From: Epiperipatus broadwayi
Lineage: Eukaryota; Onychophora; Udeonychophora; Euonychophora; Peripatidae
Direction of reading: 5' to 3'
Assembly (NCBI GenBank): GCA_028023455.1
Contig: JAQFVV010012395.1
Coordinates: 11,096,154 to 11,160,153, forward strand
Length of the DNA stretch: 64,000 nucleotides
The position numbers and the translations under genes are program-made. Positions 12,550 through 22,950 of this stretch are shown here, piece by piece (the first letter of the stretch is position 1; each line of letters opens with the position of its first letter). Below the pieces are notes generated by a model. The model did no database searches. It saw only the letters and a program-made list of their open reading frames with translations, and was not told the DNA's origin.

Positions 12550-13500
12550 GTAGCCACTTATATTCCAACTCCAAATAAAGAAAAGGAAAAGAAAAAAACC
12601 TCTAGAAATGAATTTTGCAATAACAATACAAACTGTGAATCACAAATATAGAACTTGCAGGTTTATTTTATTTTCTTTTGATATTTTATTAAGCCAATAA
12701 ACATCACATGATCACTATTTCTTATGCTTGCTCTTAACTATTATTAAAACAGGCAAAACTCTCTATACATATTGCCACTCAGTGCAAGCCAGAGTAATCA
12801 ATGGATGCCAGAAGGCTTGTGCATAAAATTCCCATCTAGTGCCTACTCATCCAATATCCCCAGACTAGTTTCTGGCTTATGGCCTTCATCAGTGAGAGAG
12901 ACTTGGATCTGAGAGTGCTGCACTCTGGTTTGCACTGAGTGGCAATACGTATAGAGAGTTTTGCCTGTTTTAATAACAATTAAGAGCAAGCATAAGAAAT
13001 AGTGATCAGGTGATGTTTATTGGCTTAAAACCAATCCTGCCTAATAGGATAGTGGTGGCTATAGTTATTAAAGAACCAAAGAGACCAAAATGTATGGGTA
13101 CTGAACTGAATTCAGACCTGTATGACTATATAAGCTGATGAGCTTGGGTTGAAATTATTATAGTATTTTCAATTTAAGTCTCATAGTTTTGTAGTTAATT
13201 AGAGATAAAAGGTGGCTGCTGGAGGCTTGCATTAGATCCTAAGATCTGGGTGCAGTTCTCTCAGATTTAAGGCTCCTCACTGATGAAGGCCACAAGTCAG
13301 AAACTAGTCTGGAGATATTGGATGAATAGGCACTAGATGGGGATTTTATGCACAAGCCTTCTGGCATCCAGTGATTATTCTGGCTTGCACTGAGTGGCAA
13401 TACATATTGAGAGTTTTGCCTGTTTTAATGATATTTTATGTTATAATTTCTTTAGCAGAAAACTTTTTTTTCTGAAATACTTCAACATCATGTCTAATTA
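12550..13500 (-). mobile_element. LINE-family 3' region, split by a hammerhead-element insertion
   Basis: The blocks 12550-12678 and 13440-13500 match, in order, the block at 19735-19950. Shared features are GAATTTTGCAATAACAATAC-type / GAGTTTTGCAATGTCTGTAT-type sequence, CACAAATAT.ATAGAAC, and GATATTTTAT...TTTCTTTAGCAGAAAA. The second block directly precedes LINE reverse-transcriptase sequence at 19.9-21.2 kb, so both are probably the 3' untranslated part of the same LINE family on the minus strand. The insertion 12690-13428 interrupts this copy. Confidence 0.55.
12690..13428. mobile_element. Composite foldback retroposon with two hammerhead-type units
   Basis: An 11-bp TSD, TGATATTTTAT, flanks it (12679-12689 and 13429-13439). 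The first unit (12690-13026) is palindromic: its ends AAGCCAATAAACATCAC and GTGATGTTTATTGGCTT are inverted copies, as are GGCAAAACTCTCTATAC and its complement. The second unit (13027-13428) is in plus orientation. Each carries a hammerhead-like core, on the minus strand at 12857-12900 and on the plus strand at 13274-13318. Both have CTGATGA...GAAAC-TA-GTC, but stem II has an A-A mismatch and stem I is weakened in the second. No protein is encoded. Related copies are at 13612, 14845, 26343, 29340, 30432, 36185, 36538 and 44103. Confidence 0.75.
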
Positions 13501-13611
13501 TAATCATGTTTTGGACTATTTCCATCTTTTAATATTAAATATTGAATGCCTTTAGAAAAATGCAAACTTTATTTAAACATTCCAGATACATTCAGATTAG
13601 TATATAGTAAA

Positions 13612-13875
13612 CAAAGGCAAAACTCTCCATACAGTAATGTTACCCTGTGCCAAACAGAGTAATCAATGGATGCCAGAAGGCTCCTTACTGATGATGGCCA
13701 CAAGCCAGAAACTAGTCTGGGGATATTGGATGAGTAGGCACTAGATAGGGATTTTATGCACAAGCCTTCTGGCATCCATTGATTACTCTGTTTGGCACAG
13801 GGTGGCTCTACTGTATGGAGAGTTTTGCCTTTGTTTACAACAATTATGTGCTAATATAGAGATGGTGATCACGTG
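13612..13875 (+). mobile_element. Hammerhead foldback retroposon, 264-bp copy with 16-bp TSD
   Basis: The 16-bp repeat ATTAGTATATAGTAAA flanks the element exactly (13596-13611 and 13876-13891). The left arm (CAAAGGCAAAACTCTCCATA...) is the inverted complement of the right arm (...TATGGAGAGTTTTGCCTTTG), and GGATGCCAGAAGG pairs with CCTTCTGGCATCC. A complete hammerhead core lies in the spacer at 13682-13723. A long, irregular-length TSD argues for target-primed insertion, not a DNA transposase. The minus-strand 68-codon frame overlapping this element is an accident of the repeat. Confidence 0.85.
13682..13723 (+). ncRNA. Hammerhead self-cleaving ribozyme motif, complete core
   Basis: In order: stem I strand TCCTTA (13682-13687); core CTGATGA (13688-13694); stem II TGGC-CACAA-GCCA (13695-13707, four perfect pairs); core GAAA (13708-13711); helix III made of A711-C712 pairing with G715-T716 around a two-base TA loop; cleavage-site C at 13717; stem I return strand TGGGGA (13718-13723). 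Stem I gives six pairs, two of them G-U. All invariant core bases (CUGANGA, GAAA, UH at the cleavage site) are present. Very short helix III is known from Penelope-like-element and retrozyme hammerheads, which cleave best as dimers. Activity is inferred, not shown. Confidence 0.75.
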
Positions 13876-14149
13876 ATTAGTATATAGTAAAGTGTTTTGA
13901 GTGATATTATTTTCCATTTCTTTAGGTGATGTTGGCTTGAACAATTATAGGATTAACATGGGAATCAAACCTGAACTTTTAGATTCATGACTGTAAAGAT
14001 AATACTCTAACTAACTGAGCTACTGTAACAAAGTTAATAGTCAGTAAAAATTTGATATAATTATTTATGAAGGTCCTACGATTTTTTTCTAAGAGCAAGA
14101 TTAATCAGTGCCATCCTGGTATTAGGTATTATCATACTAGTTTTGAGGG

Positions 14150-14620
14150 GTATTTGCAATTGATACATGAGCAGCTTCTTTGAATTTTCTCCTTTGCACT
14201 TTTTCCTATCTATCCAATATTTTTCCTATTGAACATATATTTGTTAGTATATTTTGGTGAGACTAGTCACTTCTTTAAAAACAATTGAAAGAGCATTAAC
14301 TGACAATTAGAAAAGAGAAGACAGGTGTAGTGAATAATAAAAGTATTCTCCAATAATTACTGCAATCTTTTTTATTCCGGAACAATAAAAAACATTCTTA
14401 AGATTGGAGGACACAACTTTATGGGTCTATATATTTCTAAAAAATTTCAAGGTTTTTGGAACTAACATATTACCACCATATTTTAAAAATTTTCCAAGTA
14501 TTTCATCAGGATTTGCAGCCTTTCCATTTTTAAGATTTCCTTGACTTCACTAATCTGCATATCTTTATCTAAATGAGAAGATAAAATATATTCTTAAAAG
14601 TTATCAACTCAATTCCATTC
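14150..14620 (-). pseudogene. LINE reverse-transcriptase fragment (N-terminal RT motifs)
   Basis: Minus-strand translation contains ISEVKEILK, then NGKA-NPDEI, KFLKYGGNML and a region ending in a degraded IVPIFK-like motif. This is the hallmark RTE-like order (gKApGpDgIp / KyGG / w...vvPlfKkg). Stops and frameshifts break it. The same segment recurs at 24140-24500. Confidence 0.65.
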
Positions 14621-14844
14621 ATATTTACAAGAAAAGTGATGCTTGTTCTTTAGAAATATCTAAATTTCAACAGCTATTTAAACACTAAAATTGATAATTT
14701 GGATCTCCAGTATCATCATATTATTGAAGCATAGAATTCACTTAAGGAGTGGGTTATAGATATAAATAAGTCTAATCTGGGTTAACTCAAAAGAAGAATC
14801 ACTTGACCACCATTTTCTATGATTATACAGGCTATTATTAGTAG

Positions 14845-15166
14845 TAGCAAACTTTCATACAATAGTGCCACCCAGTGCAGTGCTCTCAGATCCAAAGTTC
14901 CTCACTGGAGAAATCTGCAAGCTAGAAACTAATCTGGAGATATTGGATGAGTAGGCACTAGATGGGGATTTTATGCACAAAGCTTCCTGCATCCATTGAT
15001 GACTAAAACTTGCAATGGATGGCGCTACTGAATGGAGAGTTTGATTATGGGTAAATTTAGAGTGGTGAATGTAAAAGAAAGTGGCTAACAGGTTTATCTG
15101 GGCATAATTGCTGAGATATTTTTGACTTCGTTTAAGGAGAAGCCATAATACATCACATCACATCAC
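14845..15166 (+). mobile_element. Chimera: hammerhead element joined to a 5'-truncated LINE tail
   Basis: The first part (14845-15043) is a hammerhead-type element. It has a short inverted arm (AGCAAACTTTCATAC), a decayed core (CTGGAGA in place of CTGATGA, then GAAAC-TA-ATC) and the usual right arm ending TGGAGAGTTTG. It passes directly into 15044-15166, which matches the 3' end of the LINE seen inverted at 34400-34530 (TTAGAGTGG..AATG, GTGGCTAACAGGTTTATCTGGGC, GACTTCGTTTAAGGAGAAGCC). The tail ends in a CATCA pentanucleotide array at 15151-15166. No flanking TSD was found. Confidence 0.65.
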
Positions 15167-17508
15167 TTTACTGCTAAAAAGAAGAATCGTGACTGCTTTT
15201 TTGATTTGATTAGAAGAAAATGACATTTTCTGCTTAACAGAATAATAAATTAAATGTGAAACTTTATAATAAATATAGAGATCTGAATACAGAATTTCAA
15301 TGGCTGATAAGAAGGCTTAAAAATGATTGGTGTATTAAAATTTCAAAAAAGATATAAAGATTCATTGATCATGAAACATTCTAGATTTTTTTTGATCCAT
15401 TGAAAGCAACATCTGGATATGAGAAATGGTGTCACAAGCCTAATAAATCCAGCAATGAAAGTCATAAAAGCAATATATTAAAGTATTTTAGTTAAGTGCT
15501 TCTTTGCTTCTCAACTTCACTTTTATAAGGTCTGATGGATTATTAATAACATTAACAATTACACAGTTTTTATTATTAGCTTTTCCAATTTTACTGACAA
15601 TTGCATTGAAAAATGCTTTTCATTCTCATTTAATAAAGCTTTTATTATGAAAATCAATGTAGGTTGTGTGTGTATATAAAAATATTAATTGAAATAGGCT
15701 TTTTTTTAAAAAATGAGAGTTTTAAATATTTTTTTATGAAATTAGCTTTAGTCTTTTCTCTTTCTTTGTTTCAAAAGAAATAAAATTTTAATATGTGGAA
15801 ATAAATACATAATTTATTTAAAGCAAAACTCTTTAAATTTAATTACACATTCAAAAGAATTTAATCTTTTTTTAAAGTTAGTTTCATGCAGAAATAAAGT
15901 TCTGACTATTACAGACAAATATTACAAAGAATAGTAGCTGCTAAAAATGAATTATGTTTTTGCAGAATTTTTGTTCTATATAGTAAAGATACTAAAGGAC
16001 CTTTCAGAATCTTTTATCATTTTAATATACTATATAGCTTTTAAATAACATTTTCTTTTCAGTTTAATTAATTTTGATAGAAAATGTATGCAGTAGTTAA
16101 CTATTAGACATTTTGTAAATTTCAAAAAGCAGTTTAAACATTTTAATTTATTACTTTTAATATATTGAAATACAATACTAGCATATAAAATTACACAAGA
16201 AATTAAAATATTAATATTATCATACTCATATATTGCTTGTATAATGGTAATAAAATTTAATATTTTAAGCATTTTTGTTTTATTTAGATATCATAAGAAA
16301 ACTGGTTGTAGTATCAGCATAGACCATCAATCAGTGCTACATTTAGGCCCCCAAACCCCAGATCATTGCCCATAGGTAGCAAACAAAATGAGGCACTTGA
16401 ATTTTATAAAAAAAAAAAAAATTATTTATATATTAATAAATTGAAATTCAAGAAATAAATGTAAACATTCCTAAAATCATTTTCATTACTAACCGCTAGG
16501 GGGAACTGATTGATCAATCAGTACAATATGAGATATTGGTCAATCAAGATGTATTTTTGGCCAATCTATTTTATTTACTGAATTATATTGTGATACAAAG
16601 TTTGCACAAAAAAGTGATAACCTTCTTTCGAATATGAATGTCATGAAGTCATTAACTATTGGAGCCCTTGATTATCTGCTTTTTTTTATTATACTTCTTC
16701 AAATTTTGATATGTTTAATAAATGTTTTCCTTCCAATATATGAGTAGATTATGAAGTCACTCTACTAAAAGAAGTAGTTCCTTTATATAAAAGATTGAGC
16801 ATCCATGATCTATTGAAAGTAATTTTATTTTGTATCGATGTAAAAGATACTTTTACTAGGAGATAAAAAGCCAGATTCAAACTGTACTTTTAAATAAATT
16901 TTTATATTGCAAATAAATGTATAATTAGTAATAATATAAATGTACTTACAAGTATTTATTGTACATAATTTTTTTTTATTCACTGTAAATAATATTTTAT
17001 TTTGTTTTTGCTACAGGAGGGATATGATCATATTTTTTGCTTAGAGAGATAAATAAAACAAATCCATCCCAGTGATAAATTAATTAAATTTTTAACAACA
17101 ATTACTAAATCTTATTTTTAAATACAAGTATAGTACATATACTTTTAAGCTAAATGTAATTAGAGGGGATTTGAACACAGACTTTCTGTGGATAACTAAA
17201 AAGAACTTGAAAGTATGGGTTCAAATTTCCTTTAATTAAATCCTATTTTAAAAATTATCATACAATGTTATAATATTAAAATCAAAAATAATATCAAATA
17301 TTTTTTGATATTATTACTAAATTAAAAATAGGTGCTCAATTAAAAAAATCTAAAAAAAATTTAAAAAAAATTAAAATAACAAAAATAAATATCTAAAGAT
17401 TTCTATTGATAATGAATAAAAAATAACTTTATATATATATAAATGCTGCTGCTTAAAGATTGAAGTTATTAAAATAAATAAATTGATGTGTACTTCTTTA
17501 CAATAAAA
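15167..17508. other. AT-rich intronic stretch, nothing assigned
   Basis: Only homopolymer runs (for example poly-A at 16410-16425) and scattered short open frames are present. The 80-codon minus-strand frame at 16030-16272 is low-complexity and resembles no family I know. Confidence 0.6.
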
Positions 17509-17516
17509 CCCTACAC

Positions 17517-17975
17517 CAGGGATTCCTAACCTAGATTACCTGTGTGTTCATGGTGATGAGAAATTGTCCAGAGGGTACAGTAAATAGCAAGTAAATAAGT
17601 ATATTATGCAATTAATATATTCCAAAAATAATTATGTTTTCAACATTTCCAGGCTATTCCATGTTAATACTATCTGTCAGACACACCAGCGACATTTCAG
17701 ATCTCTTTTCAGACACAGTGAGGTTACATAGACTTTTTTCTTACTGCAGGGTCTGATAATTCAAAATGCCAGTTAAGATTCAAAGTAGCCAGTGAAATGC
17801 CAGATTAGTGCTTTCTCAAGGCTCGCCTCTTTGACATTGCACCTCCTGTGCGTGCCATGATGAATTGCATGGTACATTCTCCACCTGTTTATTTCTTATT
17901 ATAATGAATAGAGGGTATTTTATAATTTACTAAAAGCCAAGGGGGAACAGAGACCAAAAGCATTGGGAATCCCTG
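17517..17975. mobile_element. hAT-type MITE, 459 bp
   Basis: Terminal inverted repeats are CAGGGATTCCTAACCT at the left and, inverted, TTGGGAATCCCTG at the right, the classical hAT form. The flanking 8-bp sequences CCCTACAC (17509-17516) and CCCTATAT (17976-17983) agree at six of eight positions, consistent with an old hAT TSD. Its interior has higher GC than its surroundings. No transposase is encoded. Confidence 0.8.
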
Positions 17976-18636
17976 CCCTATATAATGTATATCGTTAATA
18001 TCAAAAATGTGCTTAATAAATACTTATTTAATGTGTTTAGTACATTAGAAATAAATGCTAATTAAAATAATTTTTTTAATTAAAATAACAAAAATAAATA
18101 GCTAAGGTAATTTCCATTGATAATGAATTTTTTTTAAATGTTCTATTTTAAGATGTATTGCTCCTTAAAGGCTGAATCATTCAAATATTTTAACAAATTA
18201 GTTTCTTTTTTAAAAAAAAAAAAGCCATAAAATGCTTATCATTAAAATCAAAAATTAACTTTAATAATAATAAATATTTTAAAATTTGTCTAGTAATTTA
18301 AAAATATGGCAATCATTATTTAAAGTATTAATATAGTAACTAAAAATATATAGTAGAAAATAACCTCTTCAAATTATTCTTGTAAATTTGATTCAGCATA
18401 TGTAAATTAATATACTATAATTCTCCTCTCCATTTATTGAAAATTAAAACTAGATTCTTAATGGAAGTGAGATAAATGTCAGCAGATAATATATAAAATA
18501 TTTATTTCATTTTGATATTTTTAAAAGATTACAATTAATTTATAACGTTGAGAAGAGATAATCGGAGAGAATCTTAATAGATACCTAAATGAACTTTTGT
18601 TATAGATGTAAATAATCAAACAAACAATTGCATTTA

Positions 18637-18750
18637 GTTAAGCATTGTTAGTCGAGAGATCAGTGCAGCAACCTTACAAGCAAGCAGTTGTTTGCAGACA
18701 GTTGTTGCGGGTTCGCCTCCCGGCCCATGCTATGACATATGGGGAAAAAA
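18637..18750 (+). mobile_element. tRNA-derived SINE with 13-bp TSD
   Basis: The element is flanked by perfect 13-bp repeats ACAATTGCATTTA (18624-18636 and 18751-18763). It has an A-box-like TTAGTCGAGAGATCAGTG and a B box GGTTCGCCTCC (one mismatch from GGTTCGANTCC), and it ends in a short A-rich tail. The spacing between boxes is long, resembling a class II (Leu/Ser-type) tRNA ancestor. It is unrelated to the longer SINE at 13523 and 45815. Confidence 0.8.
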
Positions 18751-18870
18751 ACAATTGCATTTAATACTAGCAATTGCAATCTGAAATCATATCATCTAGT
18801 ACTGTAATAGTATTTTTATATGATTTAAGTTTAAATTAAATGGAATAACTTTTGGCTTAATACTCTAGAT

Positions 18871-19375
18871 TAGTGGTCTTCAACCTTTTTAGCCTTGTGG
18901 ACTGGTAAAAATAAGGATAAGGTTTCACAGACCGGCAAAAATAAGGATAAGGTTTTGTGGACCGGCGGAAGTCTATAAATAAATTTTCTTAAAGATGTAA
19001 ACTGTTTAGCCTTAGATGAAGTTATATATATATATGGAGTTTGTTGAATAAAAAACACTTTTTTTTTAATTTTGAATTTTTTTAGAAAAGTAATAAAAAA
19101 TTTAATTCTATCCCCTCCCCCCATAAACATCTGTGATAACTAAAAAAACAAATTAATTTATTTATGATTGATTAGATTTTGTTTTCGTTCTGTTTTTTTT
19201 TTTTTTTAATTGGGTAAAAATGAGATGAAAAAATAAATAAAAATTGTTTATATTAATTAAAAGTTTAAATTCTTATTATTTCGTTATTACAAACTTTCCT
19301 GCCAGTCTACCGTGGACCGGTAAAAAACTTCTGTGGCCTGGCACTGGTCCACGGACCAAGGGTTGAAGACCACTG
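18871..19375. mobile_element. hAT-type MITE, 505 bp, perfect 8-bp TSD
   Basis: The 8-bp TSD CTCTAGAT flanks it (18863-18870 and 19376-19383). The TIRs are TAGTGGTCTTCAACC and, inverted, GGTTGAAGACCACTG. Near each end are GGACCGG-type subterminal repeats, and the left end holds three AAAATAAGGATAAGGTTT-like units in tandem. No transposase is present. The minus-strand 86-codon frame inside it translates these subterminal repeats and is not a gene. Confidence 0.9.
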
Positions 19376-19734
19376 CTCTAGATATTATGAGAATTGAAAG
19401 TCAGAAATCCTAACTATTTTTTAATTTGTAAAAAAAAAATATCTATTGTAAAAAGTTATATACATGATTTAGAATATTGTAATGAACTTTATTGATATAA
19501 ACATTGAAAAGATAATATAAATTTTCATGTTTTTACCTAGATAAATTTCAGGTATTATGTAATTAGGCAACCAATCAATTAAAATTAGCAATTGCACAGT
19601 GAAATCATGTCATCTAATAATAATATATATTTGTGTCACTATAATTTATATTAATTTTAACAACATTTGAAATAAATAATGGCTCTTAAATATAATAATA
19701 AATAATAATAAACAGCCACTCATAAACAAGTATA

Positions 19735-21250
19735 GTCATTCCAATGCCAACAAAAAAGAAGGAAGAGACAGTAGAGAACTACTGTAGAAATGAGTTTTGC
19801 AATGTCTGTATCAACCAATCTATGAACCACAAATATGATAGAACATGCTGATTCATCATTTTTCTGTTTACTTAATATTTTATGATGTTGTTGTTTAATT
19901 TCTTCAGCAGAAAATATTTCTAATATATTTCAACACTATGTTGTAATTTAGCTCTCCAGTATATTGAATTATTTGCCATATTTTCCCCAATGGAAACAAT
20001 TGACAAAACACTTATTTAGAATATCGCTGAGATAATCCTTATAATATAGTTAGGATCTATCCTTCCCATGAAAATCAAGCTTCCGCTTACCATAATACAC
20101 TCTTTTAAGGAGTCCTGCATTGTTCATTCATTTTTGCATAGCCAGTTTAAGAATTTTATAAAAATGGATTCAACAGTATCACATCCAGAAAGTTGAAGAA
20201 TATATTTATTGAATTAAAAATCTTGACATTATATTTTTTAAATTTTATGGAGCATCCTTAAATGAAACTTTGGTAAGGTATCAAGTTTCACATCCATACA
20301 ATAAGACAAAATAACAGCTCCATATACAGCTAACTTACTTGCAATAGTTATTTCCCTGTGTAAAATACTCTAGCTTTTAACTTATTAAAAGCAGCAGCAG
20401 CACATTGGAATCTGTGTTATATCTCAAAATCTAAGTCCACTTTTCTACTTATAAAACTACAAGATGTTTAAACTGGTTTACATTCTAAAGTTGTTAACCA
20501 TACAAGTTAAAAATTGCTGAGGATTTTATTTTCATCAGTGTCTGATCACAAGATCAAATTTTTTGAACATTAATTAATAAACCAAAATCTACATATATTG
20601 CATTTAAATCATTGAGAATATACTGTAAATCATCTTTTGAACTGGCAAAAAAATAGTACAGTCATCAGGCATATTATATATCTAGAATTCAAGAACAAAA
20701 ACTTTTTGTTTGACTTCTAATTAATTCAAATTAAAAATTCTACACCATGCCTGTATTGAATCTTGATTCCTAATTGATTAGCTGTCTATGAACAATTCCA
20801 AAGACCACTGTTATAAAAACTAAAAATGACATTAGAGAAAATACATATCCTTGTTTAACACCAGTTTTCATTTCAAGTGCCTCAGATTTTCCATCTGTAG
20901 TAATAACATTTCCTCTCATTTTATGTTGTAGAAGCTGTATAATATGAATAAGTTTTGGTGGACAACATTTAATTAGTTTCAAATAATGCAATAGATGTGT
21001 CCTACTAACTGAATCAAATGCCTTGCCCAAGTCAATAAAACCAATATGTAAATTACTCTTTTGTTCCTGTTACTTTTTTTTGCATTTTCTTGACAACAAA
21101 AACCATATTTGTATTGCTTCTTGATTCTCTAAAAACACATTAAGTCTCTGGTAACCATTCATCTATAAGTGAATGCAATCTATTTAATAAAATTCTGGAA
21201 AGTACCTGTTGTGTATTCAGTTAGGAAGCTGACTACCAACAATTATCATA
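19735..21250 (-). mobile_element. RTE-like LINE relic, C-terminal RT and 3' region
   Basis: On the minus strand, in order: the RT segment at 20770-21030, a degraded palm segment around 20530-20660, a segment VYGAVILSYCMD...DTLPKFHLRMLHKI (20240-20360) that matches the LINE C-terminal Y-x-A-V-x-x-x-L-L-Y-G...L..FH.R.LR.I block, and a 3' region shared with 12550-13500. Many stops are present. Upstream parts of the same family are at 24140-24760. Confidence 0.75.
20770..21030 (-). pseudogene. LINE reverse-transcriptase palm fragment
   Basis: The 86-codon open frame contains KAFDSVSR (RT motif A, the F-D of the DxxKAFDxV motif), PPKLIHIIQLLQ, GNVITTDG and TGVKQGYVFS (RT motif B; families usually have GVKQGCVLSP). 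This order and spacing are diagnostic of non-LTR RTs. The C of GC and the P of SP are replaced, the frame loses similarity after the VKQG block, and no FADD motif follows in frame. It is an inactive remnant. Confidence 0.85.
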
Positions 21251-21855
21251 AAATTATAAATTACCATCAACATCATTAATTATGATTAAATATATTTATT
21301 TAGGATATTATACATACACATAAATTAAGGTTTAACTGAGTAGCCATCATATTTACTTTATTTACACATATAACAAAATAGTCCCTGATTTAAAGTTCTA
21401 CCTTCACTGCCCATATCAACACTGAGTAATTAATCCTGCCATTATACTAGTGGTAACATTTAGTGAATACTAAAGTTTATACTCAGTTATTTTACAATCC
21501 TATTTGGGCCTTCTCAGGTATATGTAAATAATAAAAGACCGGTGCAGTCTATTAACACTTTTCCTAGCCAGCTATCTTTAACCTTCAGAGGCACAGGTTC
21601 TGGGACATATCCATCGTTGCAGAAAAATCAGGGCACTTTTACCTCAGCTTATTTTCAAGGTCCTTATGACATCCATGACACAGTGACAACAGCAGTTTAC
21701 AATGAGTAGAGAAAAGCTGAAATTGTCTTTCTCTTTTTAGTGCACACTATTTATGATCTTTTTTCCCTTGCTCAATATCCTTAATAAATTTCTAACATTC
21801 CGATGTAACTGTACTTCTATTTGGCTAATGCTTCTTTACAATGATGATTAGGATC

Positions 21856-22670
21856 TGTAGCATTTTCTAAAAATGGCAGACATGTTTGTACACTCCAGAA
21901 AAACTAATTTGTTCGAGTGATTGTAGATCGCATGCTGATAACGGAGAAAGTTAACTAACGTAATGGCGGACGATAATTCCAAGAGATATTTGCTGATTGC
22001 AAATATTTATGGATAAAAGATGTTACCTGATTGGACAAGGATTAATTGCTACAATTATCAGCAAGCAATAAAAGATGGTGTAACATCTACGCAGTGTGGG
22101 AATATAGAGAGTAGCAGACAGCAGTCACGCAGTATTGAGTAAGCAGTATTGGAGTAGACGTCTGTTTAACACTAGTAGAGATATCTCATATCAGTGCTGG
22201 CAGTTAATGACCAGCACTCAGTGGAAATGTAGTTTATGGGTATAGCTGAAGGAGACCGCGGTGTAGATATTCAGAGCATTCGTTGCAGAGCAGAGCATTA
22301 GTTGTAGAGTAGAAGCATTCATTGCAGAGCAGGGCATTTGTTGCAGAGCAGAGCATTAGTTGCAGAGTAGAAGCATTCGTTGCAGAGCAGGGCATTCATT
22401 GCAGAGCAGAGCATTAGTTGCAGAGGAGAAGCATTCATTGCAGAGTAGAGCATTAGATGCAGAGTAGAAGCATTCATTGCAGAGCAGGGCATTCGTTGCA
22501 GAGCAGAGGATTAATTCCAGAGTAGAAGCATTCGTTGCAGAGCAGTGCATTTGTTGCAGAGCAGAGCATTAGTTGCAGAGTAGAGCATTAGTTGCAGGAA
22601 TAGACCATTTGTTGGAGAACATTAGCAAACATTATTGGATAGCCGCACAGTATGACCTGCAGATATAACA
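21856..22670 (+). repeat. 5' LTR of the TRIM-like element
   Basis: 815 bp, TG...CA. A TATA-like CAATAAAAGATGG near 22067 is conserved in the other LTR and probably marks the promoter. An 18-bp minisatellite fills 22270-22600. Confidence 0.85.
22270..22600. repeat. 18-bp minisatellite inside the 5' LTR
   Basis: Units vary around GCATTCGTTGCAGAGCAG and GCATTAGTTGCAGAGTAG, with higher-order alternation and occasional GAA insertions. The 3' LTR has a shorter version at 23352-23600. Minus-strand open frames over both arrays translate the unit (LLCNEC-type repeats) and are not genes. Confidence 0.95.
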
Positions 22671-22950
22671 TTGGCACAGTCAGTCGCATTTTGAACCTGT
22701 GAGTAGCGAATAAGTTTTTAATTACATCAAGTTTAGCTACAGTTGGAGAAATTTGGAAAATAGAAAGCCCAGTTAGTATAACGTTAATATCGGAAGCTGA
22801 GTTCCACCACGCTTGCGCAGTCACCATTGAACGTAACTGGCGAAAAAGTTTCAGCAGCAGTTAAATCGTATATTTCTGAGTGAAATAGTAGGAATAGAAA
22901 AAGAAAACATCAAGGAATTGTAACAAAGGTTTTTCTGGAGTGGAGGGAGG
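22671..22950 (+). other. Internal region of the TRIM-like element (PBS to PPT)
   Basis: It opens with TTGGCACAGTCAGTCGC (22671-22687), placed like a tRNA primer-binding site, and closes with the purine tract at 22936-22950. It has no gag or pol similarity. The 79-codon minus-strand frame at 22588-22827 crosses the LTR border and is rejected as a gene. Confidence 0.8.

Larger units (their letters stand above)
13523..14103 (-). mobile_element. tRNA-headed SINE, interrupted by a hammerhead element
   Basis: On the minus strand the RNA polymerase III boxes read TAGCTCAGTTAG (A box, 14009-14022) and GGTTTGATTCC (B box, 13961-13971). They are followed by a body that aligns with the SINE copy at 45815-46150, including CACCTAAAGAA..., ...TATATACTAA, and a tail segment TGAATGTAT.TGGAAT.TTTAAATAAAGTT. 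The 264-bp element at 13612-13875 plus one TSD copy interrupts it. Similarity to the other copy extends about 80 bp upstream of the A box (CTTGCTCTTAGAAAAAAAT), so the repeat is longer than a simple tRNA-body SINE. Confidence 0.7.

Noticed and set aside
12757-13860. Interpretation of the palindromic repeats as ordinary DNA-transposon MITEs
   Set aside because: TSDs are long and variable (11-16 bp), which does not fit cut-and-paste transposases with fixed-length duplications.
15151-15166. CATCA array as a telomere-like or CRISPR-like repeat
   Set aside because: Three units only, placed at the 3' end of a LINE tail, with equivalents at the ends of two other LINE copies.
18650-18740. Possible tRNA gene
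   Set aside because: It has an A-rich tail and 13-bp TSDs, and its B box has a mismatch, so a SINE explains it better.
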